DNA of 64,000 nt from Ridgeia piscesae (taxonomy: Eukaryota; Annelida; Polychaeta; Sabellida; Siboglinidae): NCBI GenBank assembly GCA_025642075.2, contig JAODUO010000157.1, positions 412,501-476,500 on the forward strand, read 5' to 3'. Below are positions 57,150 to 64,000 of the stretch, one piece after another. Position 1 is the stretch's first letter. The number at the start of each line of letters is the position of its first letter. Made by a program: the position numbers and the translations under genes. Under the pieces are notes generated by a model that was not told the DNA's origin, made no database searches, and was given only the letters and a program-made list of their open reading frames with translations.

Positions 57150-57370
57150 CCGCCGATGACGGAAGTGCCAGTGTTGACAGCGGTGTCATCATTCCAGCTC
57201 CAAGGGACATGCTGCCGCACATGACGCGTTCGACCAGCGAGACATCGTCACATCGACCGATAGCGAGAGTGGTGTATAACACCCGGATACACTCGAGGTC
57301 CAGCAGCAAACTGCGACTGGCGCGAGTCAGGGCAACAAGCACCCGCTCCGAAGACCGCCAGGTCGGATGA
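57150..57370 (+). CDS. candidate exon, Ser/Arg-rich tail, unknown gene
   Basis: After the acceptor-like GTTAACGTTGCAG one frame stays open for 73 codons (AADDGSASVDSG ... SRSSSKLRLARVRATSTRSE) and ends at TGA (57368-57370). The sequence is clearly more GC-rich than its surroundings and a GTGGTAAGT donor follows at 57391. It could be a terminal exon encoding a basic Ser/Thr-rich tail, but no family is recognised. The opposite strand is also open (57342-57019). Confidence 0.25.
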
Positions 57371-57499
57371 TCGCGCCGTTGGTCGTGGTAAGTACATGCA
57401 TGAACAGAGCGTATTGTTCGGTGTGAAAACGGGGACGTATAGGCCTACACATGACTGACATTTCTACTACTACCGGGTACTGGCCACGGTCTTGGCTGA

Positions 57500-58024
57500 A
57501 AGTCATTATATATAAAGGAATAGGAATACAATGTGTTAAAATAACATCATTATAATAGCTAGGAACAAATATGTGTTAAAATAATTAGGCGCCATTGCAC
57601 TATACCTAAAGTAATAGGAATAAAATGTGTTAAAATAAGGAATAGCCATTGTATCTAAAATGTGTTAAAATAAGGAGTAACCATTATATCTAAAGGAATA
57701 TGAATAACATATGTTAAAATATGGAATGTCCATTGTGTATAATGGAATAAAATGTGTTAAAATGACGAGTATAGCCATTGCATCTAAAGGAACAGGAATA
57801 AAATGTGTTAAAATAAGGAGTAGCCGTTATATCTAATGGAATAGGAATAACATGTGTTAAAATAAGGAGTAGCCATTATATTTAATGGGATAGGAATAAA
57901 ATATGTCAAAATCAGCAGTAACCATTATATCTAAAGGAATAGGAATCAAATGTGTTAAAATAAGGAGTAGCCATTATATATAAACGAATAGGAATCAAAT
58001 GTGTTAAAATCAGGAGTAACCTCG
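57500..58024 (+). repeat. minisatellite of about 49 bp, roughly 10-11 copies
   Basis: Diverged units share TAGGAATAAAATGTGTTAAA, then ATAAGGAGTAGCCATTATAT and CTAAAGGAA. Copies vary in length by several bases and decay toward the 5' side. Confidence 0.9.
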
Positions 58025-58261
58025 GTTTAACACACCCCAAAGGCAAAGAAATGTGTCGCTGCTAACGAAATACTCAGAAATTATAAGTTGTTTTCGATTG
58101 CTATAGTAAACTATTTCAGACATTGGAAGGGAATCTGAATAAATTAATTAATGCGAACCATTACATGAATAACATCAAGAATGTATATGTACGAACGATT
58201 GCAGCATGTATACTATAAGGAACTATACACAGTCATTGACGCCATTGTTTCTTGCCATACA

Positions 58262-58542
58262 GATGCGCTGCTGAGACATCCCATATTCTGCCATCGTCGT
58301 ACGAAGACGAAGTTGTCGTATTTCTCATTCTGTTTCCGGTTGTGTTCACCGTGTTGATTGTCATCACGAACAGCCTCCCCCCCGCGGCGCTGTCCCCAAT
58401 GGAGCGGCAGGTGACATTAGACAGCGCCAGGGTCAACGACACTGTCAGCGTCGCCGTCAGCGTCAGCTACAGCGACAAAGAGGGCGTCAGAGACTACCAT
58501 TATTCCCTCCACCAGTTCGCTAGTGTCGTGCACACAATATAA
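58262..58542 (+). CDS. candidate ORF with one membrane segment, unknown
   Basis: A plus frame (94-96 codons, stop at 58540) follows a CCATACAG acceptor-like site. It contains VVVFLILFPVVFTVLIVIT, a plausible transmembrane segment, then a Ser/Val-rich region. Local GC is raised. A minus frame on 58442-58233 competes. No homology recognised. Confidence 0.25.
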
Positions 58543-59510
58543 TATCCGTTATTCCGCGCTTACGGTGTTCCTCGCTGTAAGACCAATCGCTTCAAGAACT
58601 CTTTTGTGCCGTATAATTGGCTGTGAATGGACTTCCCTATTTACCGACGAACATTACTGGCATTGAACTGTGAATCTTTTTAGCTATTTATTAAATTGAT
58701 CTATTTTATACTAATTTAACTAGTTGTATTTTTTGGTCACGTTGTATGTTCCATTTATAATAATATAGTTTGCTAAATATTTTTATTTTTATGCTTTAAT
58801 TTATCTAAATGTATATATTCATATTAGAGAACATTAACAGTTTTACTATCCGACATTTTTTTCGTTTTAATTTTACTAGACATTCTAATTAGTAAAACTT
58901 TCATATATTGTTATGCTTTCATAAATAGTTTTACTAATATACATTAATGAATTTGTTATCAACCATAATGTTCTTATTGTACAATTCAGCCGCTTTGGCT
59001 GCCAGTGAAGTCAATAAACTTTCATATTATTATATATTTTAAAAACTTTTTTATATTATATATCCGGAGCCAGTTTCACGAAGCCGCTAAGAACGTCCAG
59101 TACGCTAAAGCCAGCCGCCCACCGCCCGATTGTTCCCGCTACGACAATCGGGCAGTAGTAGTAAATGAAACGTTTTTTCAATAAGCGAACGTAATAGCAA
59201 TTGGATACATTTTAATACGTTTTATGAGAGCGGCCCCTGTGATGTTGGAAATTATCTACTGTTAGGGGTTTAATTCGTATACTTTAAAAACTCTAAATGT
59301 ATTTTTAATACAATTATTTTGCGACTTAATTTCCACCTCGCTGTGGCAGACCACATATTAAATATTGAGCAAACTTGGAACAAAACGCAGAGTTCTACTC
59401 GCCTCTTTCTGTGGACATTCGCTTAATTCGTTGCACTATTAGCCTCTGATCTAAAAATAACATGAGTATTTCACTTAGAGCAACATGTCTAAATCTCTAT
59501 TCATACAACA
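58543..59510. other. AT-rich non-coding stretch
   Basis: T-rich unique sequence; 59060-59110 has a GAGCCAGTTTCACGAAGCCG motif often seen at the edge of short interspersed elements. No gene seen. Confidence 0.4.
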
Positions 59511-59967
59511 CTAGCAACAATAGCAGTGACAATAGGTGTCACTGCAGTTTGATCGGCGGGAAGATAGCGGAATTTGGGGGAGATCGAGAAGCAATGAGCT
59601 AAACAACGAGGCTATGTTTTCAAGTGGGAAATGATAAGTGGGAGTATCCAATAAGTGTATTCCTGACGTCTGGCTGTGTACAGAAGTGAACGAAACAGAG
59701 ATCCAGCGTCCGCGTCCATTCTTGACATCATTAAATTGCCCGTTTGCGACGGTGGCGGAGTCGGGGCTTGGAAACCGAGTGGTTGGCATCGATGTCCGCA
59801 CTGCCAGTCGGCCCGCAGATGCTTCTTTCCCTAGGCCTGCCGTCGTATCCAACGACTGCTAAATCAAGCACTTCTCGCAGGGATCTGCCACGGCTAGTTT
59901 GCATGGCAAACACGTATAGCTTGCGAGGATGATACTGCTGCCTGACCGGCGCAATTCCGGCTTTCAT
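59511..59967 (-). CDS. candidate minus-strand ORFs, unknown
   Basis: Two overlapping minus frames, 59967-59731 (basic; MKAGIAPVRQQYHPRKLYVF) and 59852-59511 (113 codons), lie in a local GC-rich island. A competing plus frame covers 59638-59862. No domain or splice layout favours one, so this may be chance. Confidence 0.2.
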
Positions 59968-60389
59968 TTACCCTACCACACTCGATCAATTAATCTCAAA
60001 AACACCATCTTCGCAAGCCATAGTTATGTATAGCCTCACCATACATATAGGCCTATGACAGTATATGTATATTATGTTAAACATCATATATATCAACTTT
60101 CATTGTGCCTTTTCTAATAAATGTACATCTCCTTAGAATATTATTGTCTAAGTGTGTAATATTATATAAACCAATACATATATACATTAATTTTATAATC
60201 GTTTGTGGAGAACCAATATATGCTCAGGATTGACAGGCCATGATACTCACAGTGTTGTGTAATGGTGCCGGCATATAGCAGCAGGTTGGAATTCCAGCCA
60301 CAGACGGCGCAAGACGAAAAGGCCACAGGGACGTGATTCTGAAACTGAACGTCCGGTGTGATTCCGTCGCGCGCTGTCGCTACGAAGAA
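59968..60389. promoter_or_regulatory. HTRA2 upstream region
   Basis: AT-rich to about 60240, then rising GC with CpG-containing words (GTCGCGCGCTGTCGC at about 60366) up to the HTRA2 start, as expected for a TATA-less housekeeping promoter. No specific motif is certain. Confidence 0.35.
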
Positions 60390-60434
60390 ATGAAACATGG
60401 CGGCGCCCTTGAAGGGAGTTGGCGGCGCTGTTAG
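60390..60434 (+). promoter_or_regulatory. out-of-frame upstream ATG overlapping the HTRA2 start
   Basis: An ATG at 60390 lies 7 nt before the HTRA2 ATG (60397) in another frame and ends at TAG (60432-60434). Its context (AAGAAATGA) is weaker at +4 than the main ATGG context. If in the mRNA it would form a 14-codon overlapping uORF. Confidence 0.5.
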
Positions 60435-60773
60435 ACTATTTACAAACATTCGCATTGCAGCGTGTCGGTGTAGACACAGTTGCACCACAAAAACAGTCCT
60501 GATTCCCACCAGACAGTATGGCAACAGAGCGCCAGTTGTCCAAACCGTGAAGTCGAAATATTGGCCGGTGGTTCTTGCGTCAGGTCTCGCTGTGGGCTAC
60601 GTAATCGGACGTGGTTGGTATGCTACGAACGCACTACCCCAGGTGGAGGCCGCTATGCCTTTCGGCGGCGGAGATTCGTTGCCTCCTCTCTCAAACAGAG
60701 GCCGTCTTAACTTCATAGCTGACGTGGTGGAGAAGGTTGCACCTACTGTTGTATATATTGAAATACAAGGCAG
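60397..60773 (+). CDS. HTRA2: HTRA2 exon 1
   Basis: It encodes the targeting leader, the membrane anchor and the start of the protease domain, ending in a split codon (AG + C) at donor GTGGGT. Confidence 0.93.
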
Positions 60774-63507
60774 GTGGGTGCACTGCAGTCAGGCATGACA
60801 TGAGCTTGTTCGGGACCGTTTTTAATACACTTTTTATACAGGCCTAGGGGTTGGCAAAACTGGTAACAAATTCGACAATTAAACGTTTGTGTCGATTCTT
60901 GACATAGATTGCATTCGGTATTATTGTTCTTTTATAAGTAGCGAATAAGGTCGCTGGTTACAATTGGCACACGCATAGCATTGCAATTTGGAAAGCAGCA
61001 TGTCTCTAGTATAAACTACCAAATAAGACCGGTTTGACTACGCGTCATCAATTTATTTTTAATTTAAATATCTGGTAGTTGACAATCGGCTAATGTGTTC
61101 AATTGGCGTCTAAGTATTAGGTCTGACTGTGGTTACACTGGTAGTGACACTGACAGCAGTGACACTGACTGGGGCAGTAATTCCTCCAACATTGAGTGTT
61201 GATTCAGGACCTTGATGACAGTGTTTTAGATAACACTGGTGCAACTTAGATTTGTGTTACGTTTTATATTTGTGGTTAGTAAACTTTTTGGCATTTTTTC
61301 TAGTAAATCAATGCTGGAAGTCCTACCCCTGCATACAGGGTAATATGTAATTTTAAGGTATAATTTGTTATATACTTACTGTGACAGTGACATTTTCTAT
61401 GAACAGTTATATCATTTTTCCACTGGGTGGACAGAAATTATAACAATTGTATACATGTGTGTGTGTGTGTGTCATCACAGGGTTAATCAAAATAAAATAA
61501 AAAATTACGATTGTCTGCAGCAATCCAATGACTGGATCAAAAATGACCGTGTCCAACGGGTCAGGGTTCATCGTCAGAGAGGACGGCCTTATACTGACCA
61601 ATGCCCACGTGGTTGCCAACAAACAGACGGTCAAGGTTCACCTAAACAACGGCAAGACATACGAAGGCTGGGTGCAGGCCGTGGACCCTGTGTCAGACCT
61701 CGCCACCGTCAAAGTGAATGCTGTATGTACTAAATGGAACCTGTATATTATATTATATGTAAATAATACACATATATTAATGCTACAATAATATAAATGT
61801 ATGTATATATATTTATATATATAGAGAGGGGGAGAGAGAGAGCACAGTAATCATATCATCATTATGCAGCTATAGTGTCCTGTGGTTGGGCGAAGGCCTC
61901 AGCATGGTGCTTCCACATCTGCCTATCTTGCTTTGTCAGATGGTACCCTTCCAGTAATCGTCTTGTTCGTCTCTCCGGTCTTCCCAGAGTAAGACTGGCG
62001 AGACCATACTCATCCACCAGCAATGTACTTGTACTCACGAAAATGTACTCGGGCCCATGTCTGCCTGGAATGTTATTGTATGGTTCGCTGTAGAAAGAAC
62101 TCCCAGTATATATATATATATAATATATATATACATACAAAATATATATATATATATATATATATACTATATATACTTAATCATTAAAAAATTATTATTA
62201 ATTAAACGTAATACATTTACTTATTTATATTTGAAAGTATTGTTGAGCACTCTATGATTACTGTATATATACTGCTAACAATACTTTCAAATATAAATAA
62301 ATAAATGTATTACGTTTAATTTATAATAATAATAATTCCTTTAATGATTAAGTAAAATAAATTTTTAGCAGTAGTCATTTCAGACTTTCAGTATCAGACA
62401 TGGGGTCAAATACTTTTGTATTTGAAATTATTTAAATATAAAAAAGTAATTATATTTGTACACTTTATTATTATAAATATCACTTGAATTGTCGTGTTCA
62501 TGTTTACCTGTAATGTTACTGTATGGTTCGCTGTAGAAAGGTCTGCCAGTGTTGAGATTGGGTGATTCGTCCACCCTGAGGACAGGGGAGTGGGTGGTTG
62601 CTGTGGGCAGTCCTTTCTCTCTCAGCAATACAGTCACAGCCGGCATTGTCAGCACCACTCAGCGCAATAGCAAAGAACTAGGCATCCACAACAAAGATAT
62701 CGACTACATCCAGACGGACGCACTCATAACCGTAAGCTTTAGTCACGCATGGACTTTTCAGTGAAATAAAAATCTTTTGGTTTGGAATTTCAGTGATATG
62801 AAAACTCTTTGTTGAACTGGAAATGTTGTGGTCATTGTTTCTGCAAAGTTCTATATACACTGTCTTTTGATGTGGGTGTGAAACAACGTCCCCTGTTGAT
62901 ACAAACGTTATGTTGTTACAGGTGTACACCTGTGTGTATACATTTATAATACTCAAGTTATGTACTTGAAATGTACCTGATTTTTTACTTGCATTTGAAA
63001 AGTAATTGTTTATCCTAGCTTACTTATTTTTGATCTTAGCTTATTTATTTTATCTTAGCTTATCATATTAAATACATAAGGCTTATGTATTTAATTCATT
63101 TATATTTAGTCAGCACATCATGTTAATGTAAAGCACTTTGATTGGCATTTAGTTACTTAAAAGGCACTATATTAAGAAATGGAATTTTTATTATTATTAA
63201 GTACAAAAAGATGTGCAAATAATAACAAATGCACTCAGGTACAAGTAATGACAAATGCACTCGGGTACAAGTACCAGTCATGACATTTTGAGATAAAAAT
63301 ATTTTTGGCATTTAAATTTATGAAACCTGCAAACTGTCTCGCAGGTATTTATGTTATTAGTTGATTGAAGCAAACTACAACTTGTTATTAGTTGATCAAT
63401 GGCATTCGATGCAAACTATGTATTGTCTTTAGGTTGCAGATATTTGTCAAATTAGATATTTATTTCATTTTCAGTTTGGACATTCTGGTGGACCTCTCAT
63501 TAACCTG
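60397..63507 (+). CDS. HTRA2: serine protease HTRA2/Omi, mitochondrial, coding exons 1-4 (3' end outside window)
   Basis: HTRA2 is an intermembrane-space trypsin-fold protease for mitochondrial quality control and, once released, apoptosis. Exons 60397-60773, 61521-61722, 62537-62731 and 63475-63507 join in phase with GT/AG borders. The order is a basic targeting leader ([10 protein letters not shown] start), a membrane anchor (about 55-75), the family entry block [19 protein letters not shown], then His155 in TNAHVV, Asp185 in [36 protein letters not shown], and Ser262 in [10 protein letters not shown]. The usual GNSGGP Asn is His here, and the usual Asp before FG is Thr. The PDZ domain must lie beyond the window. 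Mature N-terminus candidates (ATNA or AAMP) are not a classic AVPS. Confidence 0.95.
60774..61520 (+). other. HTRA2 intron 1
   Basis: Unique AT-leaning intron with a short GT run near 61457. No other feature. Confidence 0.85.
61521..61722 (+). CDS. HTRA2: HTRA2 exon 2 (catalytic His and Asp)
   Basis: The acceptor TTGTCTGCAG and donor GTATGT bound 202 nt encoding [25 protein letters not shown] and [15 protein letters not shown]. Confidence 0.95.
62047..62110 (+). repeat. duplicate of the HTRA2 exon-3 splice acceptor (decoy)
   Basis: 62055-62100 is nearly identical to 62505-62550, the acceptor and first codons of exon 3. Both contain TGTATGGTTCGCTGTAGAAA and a CTNCCAGT continuation. The first copy would read KELPV before running into a TA microsatellite. 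Confidence 0.8.
62110..62170. repeat. (TA)n microsatellite
   Basis: TA dinucleotide run with small interruptions in HTRA2 intron 2. Confidence 0.93.
62174..62354. mobile_element. near-perfect palindrome, MITE-like
   Basis: The arm 62174-62245 (ACTTAATCATTAAA ... TTGAAAGTATTGTTGAGCA) is complementary to the arm 62273-62354 (TGCTAACAATACTTTCAAAT ... TTTAATGATTAAGT) with few differences and a loop of about 30 bp. It sits in HTRA2 intron 2. Confidence 0.85.
62537..62731 (+). CDS. HTRA2: HTRA2 exon 3
   Basis: The acceptor CGCTGTAG and donor GTAAGC bound 195 nt, phase 0 at both ends, encoding [20 protein letters not shown] to [12 protein letters not shown]. Confidence 0.95.
62732..63474 (+). other. 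HTRA2 intron 3
   Basis: T/A-rich intron with a threefold TTATCTTAGCTTA-type repeat near 63010-63070 and a twofold AATAACAAATGCACTC(A/G)GGT-type repeat near 63220-63265. Confidence 0.85.
63475..63507 (+). CDS. HTRA2: HTRA2 exon 4 (33-nt micro-exon, catalytic Ser)
   Basis: The acceptor CATTTTCAG and donor GTAGGT bound 11 codons, [11 protein letters not shown], in phase 0 at both ends. Confidence 0.95.
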
Positions 63508-64000
63508 GTAGGTACACATTCTGTGTTAATTTATTGGGTCAAAGGTCAGACCATATTATTTCAGGGTCAAGTCACTGTTCATGGTTTTAGTGACCGTGAT
63601 GAATATTTTGTGTAATTGTACAACGTTTGTTCATCAGCAGAAAGGCCGTCATATGTACAACTGCAACTGTGGCATGACACAGGTGTCTTGCAGAAATGTT
63701 GTTTTCCCCAACAAAATCAATTGAGAAGATGCAGGCCATCAATTCTTTTTCATTGTCACTACTTTTTGTAACCATAATATGTGTATATAGATATGATATA
63801 CATACTATTTGGGTGCCTGTGTATGTAACTATAATTCATAAAAGTAGTGTATGTTGACTGCGCCATTACACATTATGAAATGTAAGATATAAACCCTACA
63901 TCCCCCTCTGGTTCTACTACATACACTACCAGTTTGAATTTTTAAATAAAATGTAATAGCCACACACCCAGTGGTCAAAACATCATGGCTTTGATGTGGA
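63508..64000 (+). other. HTRA2 intron 4 (to window end)
   Basis: No further exon recognised before the window ends. Confidence 0.7.

Overview
This is animal nuclear DNA: spliced genes with GT/AG introns, no operons, very many microsatellites and minisatellites, and several classes of retrotransposon and DNA-transposon debris. The three recognisable genes are metazoan (a calmodulin, RNF103, HTRA2). The mobile-element mix (CR1/L2-like LINEs, a Penelope-like GIY-YIG fragment, a DIRS/Ngaro-type tyrosine recombinase, a Mutator-like transposase fragment) suggests a marine invertebrate, perhaps a mollusc or other lophotrochozoan. That placement is inference.

Layout. 1-19.2 kb is gene-poor, with simple repeats, a tRNA-derived SINE-like unit, two decayed CR1 3' ends and two adjoining minisatellites (14.9-15.8 kb). 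It may be upstream DNA or the first intron of the calmodulin gene. 19.3-28.0 kb (+) holds four coding exons of a full-length but unusually substituted calmodulin; only the ATG exon is missing. Its introns carry a 350-bp CT array, a palindromic MITE, a LINE tail, a 740-bp CTG-type array and a GGAC array. 28.2-32.3 kb has only a speculative small-exon chain and a 16-bp minisatellite. 32.6-38.0 kb (-) is a complete three-exon RNF103 (ER membrane RING-H2 E3 ligase) with an L2-like LINE remnant in intron 2.

38-56 kb is a mobile-element graveyard: a pentanucleotide array, a Penelope-like fragment, a fold-back element enclosing reverse-transcriptase remnants, a 291-bp duplicated unit full of hairpins, two near-identical CR1-like copies (the longer keeps esterase, endonuclease and RT regions), a frameshifted Mutator-like fragment cut by another transposon end, a (GT)n/18-bp minisatellite cluster, a tyrosine-recombinase fragment and a short Gypsy-like integrase remnant. 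56-60 kb holds two or three uncertain ORFs and a minisatellite of about 49 bp period. 60.4-63.5 kb (+) holds the first four coding exons of HTRA2 (mitochondrial serine protease), which continues past the window edge.

The genes do not form a pathway cluster. I found no convincing undescribed multi-gene system. The best leads are the divergent calmodulin, active-site changes in HTRA2, the duplicated splice acceptor in HTRA2 intron 2, the fold-back element and the hairpin-rich duplicated unit.
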